DNA from: Rhizobium pisi
Lineage (GTDB): Bacteria; Pseudomonadota; Alphaproteobacteria; Rhizobiales; Rhizobiaceae
Direction of reading: 5' to 3'
DNA: 64,000 nucleotides
Assembly (NCBI RefSeq): GCF_003938655.1
Contig: NZ_RJJT01000023.1
Span: 1 to 64,000, forward strand
The notes below the pieces were generated by a model. It was not told the DNA's origin. It was given only the letters and a program-made list of their open reading frames with translations, and searched no databases. The first letter of the stretch is position 1. The number at the start of each line of letters is the position of its first letter. Position numbers and translations under genes: made by a program. Below are positions 8,956 through 17,934 of the stretch, piece after piece.

Positions 8956-10254
8956 ATGAAGAGCGCGACCGTCAGCGCATTGACGCTGAGCACTATTTTA
9001 TTTTCAGCATCCGCCGTTTTTGCCCAGGAACTCGCCACCAAAGACCGGATCGGCCTTGCCGATGCGCCAAAGACCCTCGTCGTCCGCCTGACGAACGACA
9101 GCCCGAACAATTCGGACCCCAATATCGCCGAGGGCTACCAGAAGCTTTTCGTCGACTTCATCAAGAAGCACCCGGACTGGAAATTGCAGATGCAATTCAT
9201 GTCCTCCGACATCGGCACCGAACAGGCCAAGATGCTGGAGCAGGCGAAGGCCGGCAACGCCCCTGATTGCGCCGCCGTCGACTCCTTCGTGCTCTCGCAG
9301 TTCATGGTCAATCATGTGCTGGCTGATTTCACGCCGTATTTCTCCAAGGAAGAAGTGGACGATCTCTTCCCCTTCATCCGCAACGGCATCACCGACAAGG
9401 ACAAGACGGTGCGCGCCTGGTGGTGGGATACGGACCTTCGCGTGCTCTACCGCAACAAATCGGTCGTCGCCGATGCGCCGCAGACCTGGGACGACCTGAA
9501 GAAGGCAGCGCTTGCCTCCACCAAGGAAGGCATGGAAGGCGTTCTCTTCAACGGCGGGCGCTGGGAAGGCACGACCTTCGACTGGCTGGCCAACTATTGG
9601 GCGCTCGGCGGCAAGCTCGTCGACGACTCGGGCAAGCCGGTGTTCGGCGAAGGCGAGAACAAGGAAAAATTCCTGAAGGCGCTGAACTATTTCAAGGATC
9701 TCGTCGATTCCGGTGCCGCGCCCAAGCGCGTCACCACGATCGCCAACTACGACGACATGAACGCCGCGGCCGCGGCGGCGACGACGGCGCTCTTCATCGG
9801 CGGCAACTGGCAATATGCGCAGCTGAAGGCGACGCTCGACGAAGGCGACTTCAAGAACTGGACCTTCTCGCCGATCCCCGGCCCCTCGGCCGACCAGAAG
9901 TCGACAGGCACCGGCGGCTGGACGATCGCGTCCTTCAGCAAGGACAAGGATAAGGTCGAGATGTGCGCCAACCTGGCGCGCGAAGTCTATATGGGACCGG
10001 CAAACGCACTTCAGCAGCAGCTGCCGACCCGCAAGTCGCTCTTCGACAAGTATGAGGTCTTCTCCACCGAAGCCAACAAGACCTTCGCCAAGGCTCTGGT
10101 CGACGGACAGGCGCGCCCCGGCGTGCCGATCTATCCCGAAATATCAAACCAGATCCAGATCATGATGGGCGACGTGCTCTCGGGAACGAAGAAACCGGAA
10201 GAAGCCCTGGATGCCGCATTCAGCGCGGCGATGGAGGCTTACAAGCGTCTCTGA
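8956..10254 (+). CDS. ABC sugar transporter, periplasmic binding protein
   Basis: A 432-residue family 1 extracellular solute-binding protein. The start at 8956 has GGGGAGGAG upstream; the longer upstream frame is not needed. A signal peptide ends at about VFA/QE (residue 22). Typical features are the KTLVVRLTNDSPNN strand after the signal, an aromatic-rich ligand region (RAWWWDTDLRVLYRN, near 153-167) and the FIGGNWQYAQL segment. It is the first gene of an operon with two permeases, a ROK regulator, an isomerase and an ATPase. It delivers an unidentified sugar to the membrane complex. Confidence 0.92.
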   Translation: MKSATVSALTLSTILFSASAVFAQELATKDRIGLADAPKTLVVRLTNDSPNNSDPNIAEGYQKLFVDFIKKHPDWKLQMQFMSSDIGTEQAKMLEQAKAGNAPDCAAVDSFVLSQFMVNHVLADFTPYFSKEEVDDLFPFIRNGITDKDKTVRAWWWDTDLRVLYRNKSVVADAPQTWDDLKKAALASTKEGMEGVLFNGGRWEGTTFDWLANYWALGGKLVDDSGKPVFGEGENKEKFLKALNYFKDLVDSGAAPKRVTTIANYDDMNAAAAAATTALFIGGNWQYAQLKATLDEGDFKNWTFSPIPGPSADQKSTGTGGWTIASFSKDKDKVEMCANLAREVYMGPANALQQQLPTRKSLFDKYEVFSTEANKTFAKALVDGQARPGVPIYPEISNQIQIMMGDVLSGTKKPEEALDAAFSAAMEAYKRL

Positions 10255-10339
10255 TCCCGGGCGTCCATGACCCTTGCAACCGCGGCGGCGCCTGCCCTTG
10301 AGGCGCCGTCGACAGTGCCAAACCCGGACAGAGAAGCTA

Positions 10340-11269
10340 ATGAGCCCTATTGCCATCGAGGCTGACAGCCCGCCTCAAAGCAGAACGTTCATGCGCCGGT
10401 TCGCCGGCGCCCCCCTGCCCTGGATCATGCCCGTGATCGTGGTGATCGGGATATTCTATCTCTATCCCGTCATCGACGTTTTCCGGCTCTCCTTCACCAA
10501 TGCGACGCTGATCGGCGACAATCAGGACTATACGCTGGGGTCGATCGCCAATGCGCTGAGCTCACCGCAGCTGCCCGATATTCTCTGGGCGACCCTGATC
10601 TTCGTCGGCGGCAGCGTCATCGGCCAACAGATCCTCGGCATTGCGGTCGCCGTCACCGTCATCCGCGGCGAAAAGCGCGGCCTGTTCGGCACCACGATCC
10701 TGCGGACGACGGCGCTCATCGCCTGGGTGGTGCCGGGCATTGCCGGCGGCATCATCTGGCAGATGCTGTTTTCCGAAGCGCCTTACGGTGCACTGAACAG
10801 CATTTTGAGGCTGATGCACATGCCGACCGTTGCCTGGCTTTCGGACCCCGCAATGGCGCCCTGGTCGACGCTGATCTCGAACATCTGGCGCGGCACCGCC
10901 TTTTCGATGGTCGTCATGTATGCGGCGCTGAAGGCGATCGATCCCTCGCTCTACGAAGCGGCCGAGGTCGATGGCGCCACGGCATCGCAGCAGTTCTTCT
11001 TCGTGACCCTTCCGCAGCTGCGCGCTGCCATCCTCGTCAACATGATCCTGATCACCATCCAGACGGTGAACACCTTCGATGCGATCATCACGCTGACGGG
11101 CGGCGGACCGGGACGCGCGACTGAGGTGATCTCGCTCTACGTCTTCAACATCGTTTTCCGAAACTACGACCTTTCAGGCGGCAGCGTGCTTTCCGTGCTG
11201 ATGCTGCTCATCAGCCTCGGACTTGCCTTCGTCTACGCGTCGTTCCTGCCGAAGGAGGAAGAGCAATGA
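10340..11269 (+). CDS. ABC sugar transporter permease (MalF/UgpA type)
   Basis: A 309-residue inner-membrane permease with about six hydrophobic segments. The EAA loop EAAEVDGATASQQFFFVTLPQL, near residue 215, contacts the ATPase. The start is the ATG at 10340. The gene overlaps the next permease by four bases (ATGA), so the two are translationally coupled. It forms the channel with the product of 11266-12108. Confidence 0.92.
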   Translation: MSPIAIEADSPPQSRTFMRRFAGAPLPWIMPVIVVIGIFYLYPVIDVFRLSFTNATLIGDNQDYTLGSIANALSSPQLPDILWATLIFVGGSVIGQQILGIAVAVTVIRGEKRGLFGTTILRTTALIAWVVPGIAGGIIWQMLFSEAPYGALNSILRLMHMPTVAWLSDPAMAPWSTLISNIWRGTAFSMVVMYAALKAIDPSLYEAAEVDGATASQQFFFVTLPQLRAAILVNMILITIQTVNTFDAIITLTGGGPGRATEVISLYVFNIVFRNYDLSGGSVLSVLMLLISLGLAFVYASFLPKEEEQ

Positions 11270-12108
11270 GCGGACGCACCGGAACACGGCTCGGCGATGC
11301 CTTCAGCTATCTCTTCATGCTGGCGATGTTCATCTTCTTCGCCGGCCCCCTCAGCTATCTCCTGTCGATGGCGCTGCGTGACAAACGCGAGGTCTATCGC
11401 GGCGCCGCCCGCTATATTCCCGACAATCCTACGATCCAGAATTTCATCACCGTCCTCAACAACAGCTATTTTCCGATCTATCTCTGGAACGGGCTCAAGC
11501 TTGCGGCGCTCAGCGGCTTCGGCGTGCTGATCGTTGCGTTGCCCGCCGCTTACGCTTTTTCCCGCTTTCAATTCCGCGGCAAGGGCCTGTCGATGATGGC
11601 GCTGCTTCTCTTCCAGATGATCTCGCCGCTCGTCATCATGGTGCCGCTCTACCGTTACATGAATCGCCTCGGCCTGCTGGACACGCATTTCGCCGTCGTC
11701 ATGGTCTATATCGCGCTCGGCGTTCCCTTGGCGACCTGGCTGCTGAAGAGCACCGTCGACGGCATTCCGCGCAGCCTCGACGAAGCGGCGATGATCGACG
11801 GCTGCAACCGGTTCTCGGTCTTCTGGCGCATCATCCTTCCCCTGTCGGCGCCGGGCATCGCCTCCGTCTTCATCATCACCGTCATTGCCGGCTGGTCGCA
11901 ATTCCTGGTGCCTTTCCTGCTGCTCACGAAAAATGACCTGATGCCGATCGGCGTCGGAATCTTTAACTTCCGCGGGATGCAGACCGACTCGTCCATCCAG
12001 TTGCTTGCCGCCGCCTGCCTGATCTCGGTCGTTCCGGCGATCGTGGCCTTCCTGTCGCTCCAGAGGCTGATCCTCGGCGCGATGACCAGCGGCGCGGTGA
12101 AGGGATGA
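11266..12108 (+). CDS. ABC sugar transporter permease (MalG/UgpE type)
   Basis: A 280-residue inner-membrane permease, the second half of the channel. The EAA-loop sequence is DEAAMIDGCNRFSVFWRIILPL, near residue 170, and the C-terminus LILGAMTSGAVKG is typical of this class. The start ATG overlaps the stop of the upstream permease. About six membrane segments are visible. Confidence 0.92.
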   Translation: MSGRTGTRLGDAFSYLFMLAMFIFFAGPLSYLLSMALRDKREVYRGAARYIPDNPTIQNFITVLNNSYFPIYLWNGLKLAALSGFGVLIVALPAAYAFSRFQFRGKGLSMMALLLFQMISPLVIMVPLYRYMNRLGLLDTHFAVVMVYIALGVPLATWLLKSTVDGIPRSLDEAAMIDGCNRFSVFWRIILPLSAPGIASVFIITVIAGWSQFLVPFLLLTKNDLMPIGVGIFNFRGMQTDSSIQLLAAACLISVVPAIVAFLSLQRLILGAMTSGAVKG

Positions 12109-12150
12109 CGGTCGGTTTAAGTCTCCATGCGCGATGAAGGATTTCGACCG

Positions 12151-13386
12151 ATGAACCAGACGCAAGGCGCCAGGCTCTCCCCCGATCTGACTGGCTCCAA
12201 TGTCGAGGATGCAGGCGAGCACAACAGGGCCGTCGTCCTGCGCTGCATCCACCGCCAGGCGCCAATTTCGCGCGCAGAGATCGCAAGGCGGACGGGCTTT
12301 ACCAAACCGGCGATCGCCCGCATCGTCGATCGCCTGCTGGACGAGGGCCTGATCATGGAGGCCCGCCGGCGCCATGGGCTCAGAGGCCAGCCGGCGATCG
12401 AACTCGAAATCAATCCGGACGCCTATTTCGCCATCGGCATCAACATCGACCGCGACCATCTGACGATTCTGGCCGTCGATGCCGTCGGCAATGTGCGCGC
12501 CCGGGTGCATCATGAGAAGCGCTTCATCCTGCCGGCGGAATTCCTGCAGCTGACGGCCGATGCGATCTCGCATTTCCAGCGCAGCCGGCTGATCGACGAT
12601 GCGCATCTTGCCGGCATTGGCCTGGCGATGCCGGACTGGCTCGGCGAGATCTCGCTGCTCGGCAAGCCCGAGGCCTATCAGGAATGGACTGAATTCGACG
12701 TGCGCGCCGCGCTCGAGAACCTGACGCCGCATCCCGTCTTCATCGAAAACGAGGCCAATGCCGCAGCCCTTGCCGAGCTCGATTACGGCCTCGGTGCCGA
12801 AAGCAGCAGCTTCTTCTACATCGCCGTCAATGCCTGCCCGGGCGGCGGCCTCGTTCTCGGCGGCAACGGCCACCGCGGCGCCATGGGCCTCAGCGGCGAA
12901 ATCGGCTGGCTTCCCATCGCCGATGGCGACGGGGAGGCGCACAAGGTCCAGCTTCTCGGCGAAATATTCTCGTTGTTCTTCCTCTATGATTTCCTGGCCC
13001 GGCACGGCATCGAGGTCAGTCTTCCGCAGGATCTTCTGACGCTCGATGCGCGCGGCAAGCGCCTGGTTTCGCAATGGCTGAAGGAGATGAGTGCGCATCT
13101 GGCGGTCGCCGTCAAACATATCGCCATGATCGTCGATCCCGACGCGGTGCTCGTCGGCGGCAGGCTGCCGATCCGCATCGTCGATGAATTGCTGCGTTAT
13201 GTACACGAGCATCTCGACCCCGAGGATACGAACCTGCCCTCGCTCCATCGCGCCTCGATCGGCGAGGATGCCTCGGCCATGGGGGCTGCGGCCATGCCAA
13301 TGGCGGCGGCCCTGATGCTCGCATCGGCCGATGTCGAGCAGCGCACGCGCTCGCCGCTGAAATTCATGGATCGGCTGAACAATTGA
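12151..13386 (+). CDS. ROK-family regulator of the sugar ABC operon
   Basis: A 411-residue protein with an N-terminal winged helix (ISRAEIARRTGFTKPAIARIVDRLLDEGLI, about 33-62) and a C-terminal ROK domain. It lacks the CxCGxxGCxE zinc motif. The start was placed at the ATG at 12151 because AAGGA lies nine bases upstream; an in-frame ATG at 12127 has no such site. Its place inside the transport operon suggests that it senses the imported sugar or its phosphate and controls the 8851-8878 promoter. This is inference from context. Confidence 0.87.
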   Translation: MNQTQGARLSPDLTGSNVEDAGEHNRAVVLRCIHRQAPISRAEIARRTGFTKPAIARIVDRLLDEGLIMEARRRHGLRGQPAIELEINPDAYFAIGINIDRDHLTILAVDAVGNVRARVHHEKRFILPAEFLQLTADAISHFQRSRLIDDAHLAGIGLAMPDWLGEISLLGKPEAYQEWTEFDVRAALENLTPHPVFIENEANAAALAELDYGLGAESSSFFYIAVNACPGGGLVLGGNGHRGAMGLSGEIGWLPIADGDGEAHKVQLLGEIFSLFFLYDFLARHGIEVSLPQDLLTLDARGKRLVSQWLKEMSAHLAVAVKHIAMIVDPDAVLVGGRLPIRIVDELLRYVHEHLDPEDTNLPSLHRASIGEDASAMGAAAMPMAAALMLASADVEQRTRSPLKFMDRLNN

Positions 13387-13409
13387 AACGGCCGCATGGC
13401 CCGGAGGAT

Positions 13410-14267
13410 ATGGTGAAGATCGGCTTCTATACCTCGACATTCAATGACCGCCCGCTGGAGGAAGTCGTGGATTTCGCAGCATCGGCGAGGTTCGACGCGA
13501 TCGAGATCGATGTCGGCGGCCATATCAGGACGCCCGACCGGGTGGAGGACGCCGTCTCTCTTGCCAGGAGCCGCGGCCTCTTCGTCTCCTCCATCACCTA
13601 TTTCGGCAATCAGCTTGACGCCGACCGCGACAGGCGCCTTGAGCTTCGGGCAAGGACGGCGGAATTTGCCAGGGCGATCGGCGGAGCCGGCGTTCCGATC
13701 TTCGTGATCTTCCCCGGCCGGGACGACACGGCAAGCGACGAGGCCAATTACGACGACTTTGCCGACTTCGCGAACGGGCTGATTGCGGAAACGCAACCAA
13801 GCGGCCTCACCTTTGCGATCGAGAACTGGCCGGGACCTAAGGATAATTTCATCGGCACGACGCCGAAGGGATGGCAGGAGCTTTTCCGCAGGATCGAAGA
13901 TCGCCGCTTCGGCCTCGAATTCGATCCCTCGCATCTCATCCGCATCGGCGTCGATCCCTACCTTGCGATGGAGGCGGTGAAGGATCGCATCGCCATTCTT
14001 CACGCCAAGGACACTGTGATCGACGGGGAAGCCCTGCAGGCGCTCGGCTATCACGGCAAGGGCTGGTGGCAATACAAGCTGCCGGGGCTCGGCCTTCTCG
14101 ACTGGCCGCGCTTCCTGCGGCAGGCGCGCGAGGCCGGCTTTGCCGGCACGCTGTCGATCGAGCATGAGGATGCCGCCTACGGCTGGCCGGGCAAGGATCT
14201 CTCTGCGCGCAGAGAGGGCGAACGCCTCGGCCTCGATTATTTGAAAAATGTCCTGAACGGACTTTGA
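13410..14267 (+). CDS. Sugar phosphate isomerase/epimerase-like TIM barrel
   Basis: A 285-residue xylose-isomerase-like TIM barrel (AP endonuclease 2 superfamily). Metal-ligand segments of this fold are visible: FAIENWPG near 139, GLEFDPSHLIRIG near 169, ILHAKDT near 195 and the C-terminal SIEHED near 248. The start was taken as the ATG at 13410 with GGAGG just upstream; the adjacent GTG at 13413 is an alternative. It lies between the ROK regulator and the ATPase, so it probably acts on the imported sugar together with the divergent Gfo/Idh/MocA enzyme, as in inositol- or polyol-type pathways. Confidence 0.82.
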   Translation: MVKIGFYTSTFNDRPLEEVVDFAASARFDAIEIDVGGHIRTPDRVEDAVSLARSRGLFVSSITYFGNQLDADRDRRLELRARTAEFARAIGGAGVPIFVIFPGRDDTASDEANYDDFADFANGLIAETQPSGLTFAIENWPGPKDNFIGTTPKGWQELFRRIEDRRFGLEFDPSHLIRIGVDPYLAMEAVKDRIAILHAKDTVIDGEALQALGYHGKGWWQYKLPGLGLLDWPRFLRQAREAGFAGTLSIEHEDAAYGWPGKDLSARREGERLGLDYLKNVLNGL

Positions 14268-14289
14268 CGGCGATTTCGGGAGGACTGCC

Positions 14290-15348
14290 ATGGCCCATGT
14301 TTCGGTCAACAATGCGCGCAAGGATTACGGCGCGTTCAAAGCGATCAAAGGCGTATCGGTCGATATCGGCGACGGCGAATTCGTCGTCCTGGTCGGCCCC
14401 TCCGGCTGCGGGAAATCGACGCTTCTCAGAATGATCGCCGGCCTCGAGGGCATCACCTCGGGGAAGATCCAGATCGGCAAGCACATCGTCAACGAGCTGG
14501 CGCCGAAGGATCGCGACATCGCCATGGTGTTCCAGAACTACGCGCTCTATCCGCACATGACGGTCGCCAAGAATATGGGCTTTTCGTTGCGGCTGAAACG
14601 CATGCCGAGATCGGAGATCGACCAGCGGGTCGGCAATGCGGCAAAGATCCTCGGCTTGGAAAGCCTGCTGGAGCGCTATCCGAAGCAGCTCTCGGGCGGC
14701 CAGCGGCAGCGCGTCGCCATGGGCCGGGCGATCGTGCGCGACCCGGCCGTCTTCCTCTTCGACGAGCCCCTGTCGAACCTGGACGCCAAGCTCAGGGTGC
14801 AGATGCGCTCGGAGATCAAGGAGCTGCACCAGCGGCTGCAGACGACGACGATCTACGTCACCCACGACCAGATCGAGGCCATGACCATGGCCGATAAGAT
14901 CGTCGTGATGAAGGACGGGCTGATAGAGCAGTCCGGCACGCCGCTGGAACTTTACGATCGCCCGAACAACCTCTTCGTCGCCGGCTTCATCGGCTCGCCG
15001 GCGATGAATTTCATCCAGGGCACGATGACCGAAGACGGGTTCCGGACCGAGGACGGCCTGCTGCTGCCGAGCGAGCGCCGGCCAAGCGATGCCGTGACCT
15101 ACGGCATTCGTCCAGAACATATCATGCTCGACCCGAACGGCATCGAGGTGACGACAATCGTCGTCGAGCCCACCGGCTCTGAAACCCTCGTCCTCGTCCG
15201 GCTGGGAGCCCAGACGCTGACCTGCGTCTTCCGCGAGCGGATCCGGGCCGCCCCCGGCGACGTCCTGCGGATCGCGCCCGGCCACGACACCGTTCACCTG
15301 TTCGGCGCGGACGAACAGCGCATCACATCGGGCGAAGCGCCGCTCTAA
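14290..15348 (+). CDS. ABC sugar transporter ATPase (UgpC/MsmK/MalK type)
   Basis: A 352-residue cytoplasmic ATPase. Walker A GPSGCGKST is at 36-44, the Q-loop FQNYALYPHM at 81-90, the signature LSGGQRQR at 134-141, Walker B FLFDEP at 155-160 and the switch His at 192 (THDQ). The C-terminal 120 residues form the OB-like regulatory domain of the MalK group. It ends the sugar operon; the start is preceded by GGGAGG. MsmK-type ATPases are known to serve several importers. The fructoside importer at 57.4-60.7 kb has no ATPase gene, which makes this a candidate partner. Confidence 0.95.
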   Translation: MAHVSVNNARKDYGAFKAIKGVSVDIGDGEFVVLVGPSGCGKSTLLRMIAGLEGITSGKIQIGKHIVNELAPKDRDIAMVFQNYALYPHMTVAKNMGFSLRLKRMPRSEIDQRVGNAAKILGLESLLERYPKQLSGGQRQRVAMGRAIVRDPAVFLFDEPLSNLDAKLRVQMRSEIKELHQRLQTTTIYVTHDQIEAMTMADKIVVMKDGLIEQSGTPLELYDRPNNLFVAGFIGSPAMNFIQGTMTEDGFRTEDGLLLPSERRPSDAVTYGIRPEHIMLDPNGIEVTTIVVEPTGSETLVLVRLGAQTLTCVFRERIRAAPGDVLRIAPGHDTVHLFGADEQRITSGEAPL

Positions 15349-15384
15349 GCCCGCCGAATGCTCCCTCCCCTTCGGCCGGGCGCC

Positions 15385-15413
15385 GCCGGGGGCGCGTTCG
15401 CCGCGCCCCCGGC
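15385..15413 (+). terminator. Strong hairpin after the sugar operon
   Basis: A perfect 12-base inverted repeat, GCCGGGGGCGCG (15385-15396) and CGCGCCCCCGGC (15402-15413), has a five-base loop. It starts 37 bases after the ATPase stop. No T-run follows, so it may act as an mRNA-end stabiliser or a factor-assisted terminator that shields repABC from read-through. Confidence 0.5.
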
Positions 15414-15473
15414 CCAAAACTCCCGGTCCTTCCAGACATTATGCAGCACAGCCAAGTGTTTGAACGGGCCGAA

Positions 15474-15571
15474 AAGGTTAATATCCGTTAACCTTAAAAT
15501 TCTTGGCCGGCATCGGAGAATCGCGGATAATAACGGTTAGAGGGGTTTTTGAACCCGAAAATCGTTATCCG
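15474..15571 (+). promoter_or_regulatory. Candidate operator region of repABC
   Basis: AAGGTTAA (15474-15481) and TTAACCTT (15488-15495) form an inverted repeat around TATCCG. The hexamer CGGATA occurs three times: inverted at 15482-15487, forward at 15524-15529 and inverted at 15566-15571. The first two share the wider form CGGATA-W-TAAC. RepA, helped by RepB, is known to repress repABC promoters by binding inverted repeats upstream of repA, so this cluster is the likely operator. Promoter hexamers are not clear. Confidence 0.5.
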
Positions 15572-15585
15572 AGAGATTGCTGCCG

Positions 15586-16794
15586 ATGAACGCTAATTTG
15601 AACGCCTTGAGAGAGGCGCCGTTGCATTTCGAGGATCAGATTCTCGAGCAGGGCGACGTGATTTCGAAGAAGCTGCATCTCTTGAGCGTGCAGCGCTTCC
15701 CGCCCAATGCGCAGAAGACGCTGCGCAACTTTTCTCTCGCCGAGGTCGCCAATTATGTCGGGGCCTCGCAGAGCACGCTGAAGAAACTGCATCTCGAAGG
15801 CAAAGGCCCCTGCCCGCAGACCTCGCCTTCCGGGCGGCGCTCTTACAGCGCGGCGCAGATGCTGGAGCTGAGGCGCTATCTCGACGCGCATGGCCGCTCC
15901 GAAAGCCGCATGTATGTTCCCCATCGCCGCGGCCATGAAAAGCTGCAGGTGATCGCCGTCGTCAACTTCAAGGGCGGCTCGGGCAAGACGACGACATCAG
16001 CCCATCTCGCCCAGCATCTGGCGCTGACCGGCCACCGCGTGCTTGCCGTCGATCTCGATCCACAGGCATCGCTCTCCTCCCTTCACGGCTTCCAGCCGGA
16101 GTTCGACCAGGCCTCGTCCCTTTATGAAGCGATCCGTTACGACGGCGAGAAGAAGAAGCTTTCGGAGATCATTCACAAGACGAATTTCCCCGGCCTCGAT
16201 ATCGTGCCGGCCAATCTCGACCTGCAGGAATATGAATACGACACGCCGCTCGCCATGGCAGACAAATCGACCAATGACGGCAAGACCTTCTTCACCCGCA
16301 TCTCGCGCGCGCTGGCCGAGGTGGACGACCGCTACGATGTCGTCGTCATCGATTGCCCGCCGCAGCTCGGCTACCTCACGCTGACGGCGCTGACAGCGGC
16401 GACCAGCGTGCTGATCACCATCCATCCGCAGATGCTCGACGTCATGTCGATGGGACAGTTCCTTCTCATGCTCGGCGGCATCCTGAAGCCGATTCGCGCC
16501 GCCGGCGCCGAAGTGAACCTCTCCTGGTATCGCTATCTCATCACCCGCTACGAGCCGACCGACGTGCCGCAGGCGCAGATGGTCGGCTTCATGTCGACGA
16601 TGTTCCACGAGTTCATGCTGAAGAACCAGATGGTCAAATCGACGGCGATCTCGGATGCCGGGATCACCAAACAGACGCTTTACGAGGTCGAGCGCGCTTC
16701 GATGAACCGGGGAACCTATGACCGGGCGCTGGAGGCGATGGACGCTGTCAATGCTGAGATCGCGGATCTCATTCATCAGGCTTGGGGGCGGTGA
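15586..16794 (+). CDS. repA: Plasmid partition ATPase RepA (ParA family)
   Basis: A 402-residue member of the RepABC ParA group. The start is the ATG at 15586; an upstream TTG is unlikely. Residues about 50-80 (NFSLAEVANYVGASQSTLKKL) form the N-terminal DNA-binding helix-turn-helix used for autorepression. The deviant Walker A is FKGGSGKTT near 130-138, and the Walker A' region VVIDCPP is near 255. With RepB and parS it segregates the replicon, and it represses the operon. The stop codon lies inside the palindrome at 16791-16816. It is the first gene of a standard repABC operon. Confidence 0.97.
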   Translation: MNANLNALREAPLHFEDQILEQGDVISKKLHLLSVQRFPPNAQKTLRNFSLAEVANYVGASQSTLKKLHLEGKGPCPQTSPSGRRSYSAAQMLELRRYLDAHGRSESRMYVPHRRGHEKLQVIAVVNFKGGSGKTTTSAHLAQHLALTGHRVLAVDLDPQASLSSLHGFQPEFDQASSLYEAIRYDGEKKKLSEIIHKTNFPGLDIVPANLDLQEYEYDTPLAMADKSTNDGKTFFTRISRALAEVDDRYDVVVIDCPPQLGYLTLTALTAATSVLITIHPQMLDVMSMGQFLLMLGGILKPIRAAGAEVNLSWYRYLITRYEPTDVPQAQMVGFMSTMFHEFMLKNQMVKSTAISDAGITKQTLYEVERASMNRGTYDRALEAMDAVNAEIADLIHQAWGR

Positions 16795-16816
16795 ATTTGT
16801 CGGCTGACAAATTCAC
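16791..16816. promoter_or_regulatory. Candidate centromere parS at the repA-repB junction
   Basis: GTGAATTTGTC (16791-16801) and GACAAATTCAC (16806-16816) are perfect 11-base arms around GGCT; the repA stop codon lies within the left arm. The core TTGTC-N-GC-N-GACAA also occurs in two perfect 16-base palindromes at 46380 and 46529. RepABC parS sites are described as 16-base palindromes with central GC and GTT...AAC ends. This copy keeps the centre but has TTT...AAA ends. parS between repA and repB is a known arrangement. Confidence 0.65.
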
Positions 16817-16864
16817 GATTTCCCCAAGCCGAATCAATTGGTTCACTGCCGATCGGAGGACGTG

Positions 16865-17836
16865 ATGGCACGAAAGAATCTGCTGGAAGGGCTGGCCAGC
16901 ATGCCCGACGAGAGCGCGGCCTCGAACTATCCCATGCGCGGCGCGGGCCGGTCGCTCGTCCGTTCGCTGGATGAGCTCGCCAAGCAGGCGGAAAAATTCC
17001 TGGAGGGCGAGGCGGTCGTCGATCTCGACCCCGATGTTGTGGAAGCTTCCTTCGTCAAAGACCGCCTGTCCGAAGACGACGAGGATTTTCAAGCGCTGGT
17101 CGAGGCGATCCGCGCCCGCGGCCAGGATACGCCCATCCTGGTGCGTCCCCACGGCAAGATCGACGGACGCTACCAGGTCGTCTTTGGCCATCGCAGGCTG
17201 CGCGCGGCCCGCGAGCTCGGCCGCAATGTCAGGGCCGTCGTCAAGACGATGGATGACCGCACCCATGTGATCGCCCAGGGGCAGGAAAATTCGGCCCGGG
17301 CCGATCTCACCTTCATCGAGCGGGCGCTGTTTGCCGGGCGGCTGGAGGAACTCGGCTACGACAGGGAGGTGATCTCGACAGCACTTGCCGCCAATGCGGC
17401 ATCGGTCTCCAAGATGATGTCGGTCATGGAACGCATCTCGCCGGAGGTCGTCCGGGCGATCGGAGCAGCGCCCGGCGTCGGCCGCGAGCGCTGGGTGGCG
17501 CTGTCACTGCTCGCCGGCAAGGCATCGAATGCGGCAAGCGTCGCCCAGGTCCTGCAAGACGACAACTTTCATCAGCTACCTTCCGACAAACGTTTCGAAG
17601 CGCTTTACGCGGCGCTGAACAAAAGTGCGCGGCCGGTCAAGAAGACGGTCGCAGCAAGGAAGGACACATGGCAGCCGCGGGACAAGGCGGTCCAGGCGGA
17701 AATGAAGAATGACGGCAAGGCGTTTTCGCTCTCGATGAAGGCGAGGAATGCCGGCCGTTTCGGAGAATTTCTCTCCACCAGGCTGGATGCGCTCTACGAG
17801 CAATTCCTCGCCGAGGAGGGCAAACAAGGAGACTGA
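16865..17836 (+). CDS. repB: Plasmid partition protein RepB (ParB family)
   Basis: A 323-residue centromere-binding protein. The start ATG at 16865 follows GGAGG; the longer upstream frame is discarded. The ParB nuclease/CTPase-like region includes TPILVRPHG and the arginine box FGHRRLRAARELG near 115, then QENSARADL near 145. A helix-turn-helix follows (DREVISTALAANAASVSKMMSVME, near 170-193). It binds parS, loads with RepA and helps repress the operon. The repA-repB gap is 70 bases and contains the candidate parS. Confidence 0.95.
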   Translation: MARKNLLEGLASMPDESAASNYPMRGAGRSLVRSLDELAKQAEKFLEGEAVVDLDPDVVEASFVKDRLSEDDEDFQALVEAIRARGQDTPILVRPHGKIDGRYQVVFGHRRLRAARELGRNVRAVVKTMDDRTHVIAQGQENSARADLTFIERALFAGRLEELGYDREVISTALAANAASVSKMMSVMERISPEVVRAIGAAPGVGRERWVALSLLAGKASNAASVAQVLQDDNFHQLPSDKRFEALYAALNKSARPVKKTVAARKDTWQPRDKAVQAEMKNDGKAFSLSMKARNAGRFGEFLSTRLDALYEQFLAEEGKQGD

Positions 17837-17842
17837 AACCGC

Positions 17843-17900
17843 AAAAGAAAAAGGCCCCCAAACGAACGAGTCGTGGAAGCCCTTCTCATATCCTTAGCAA
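17843..17900 (-). ncRNA. Antisense counter-transcribed RNA (ctRNA, incA type)
   Basis: A short RNA is predicted on the minus strand in the 210-base repB-repC gap, the place where RepABC plasmids encode their ctRNA. Its terminator is visible: GGC-TTCC-ACGA pairs with TCGT-(TT)-GGGG-GCC, using two G-U pairs and a small bulge (17853-17881), and is followed on the minus strand by TTTTTCTTTT. From the promoter at 17906-17934 the start should be near 17900, giving about 55-60 nt. ctRNAs of this family lower repC expression through leader folding and act as an incompatibility factor. The ends are estimates. Confidence 0.75.
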
Positions 17901-17905
17901 GACAG

Positions 17906-17934
17906 AGAATCGCATTTTCACGAATCCCCGTCAA
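17906..17934 (-). promoter_or_regulatory. Promoter of the ctRNA
   Basis: On the minus strand TTGACG (17929-17934) and GATTCT (17906-17911) are separated by 17 bases. It points into the repB-repC leader and ends at the hairpin plus T-run described for the ctRNA. Confidence 0.6.

Noticed and set aside
11233-13440. 735-codon open frame on the minus strand
   Set aside because: It lies across a permease gene and the ROK regulator, both with clear motifs; no domain or ribosome site.
13936-15417. 493-codon minus-strand frame
   Set aside because: It is antisense to the isomerase and the ABC ATPase, which carry Walker A, signature and Walker B motifs.
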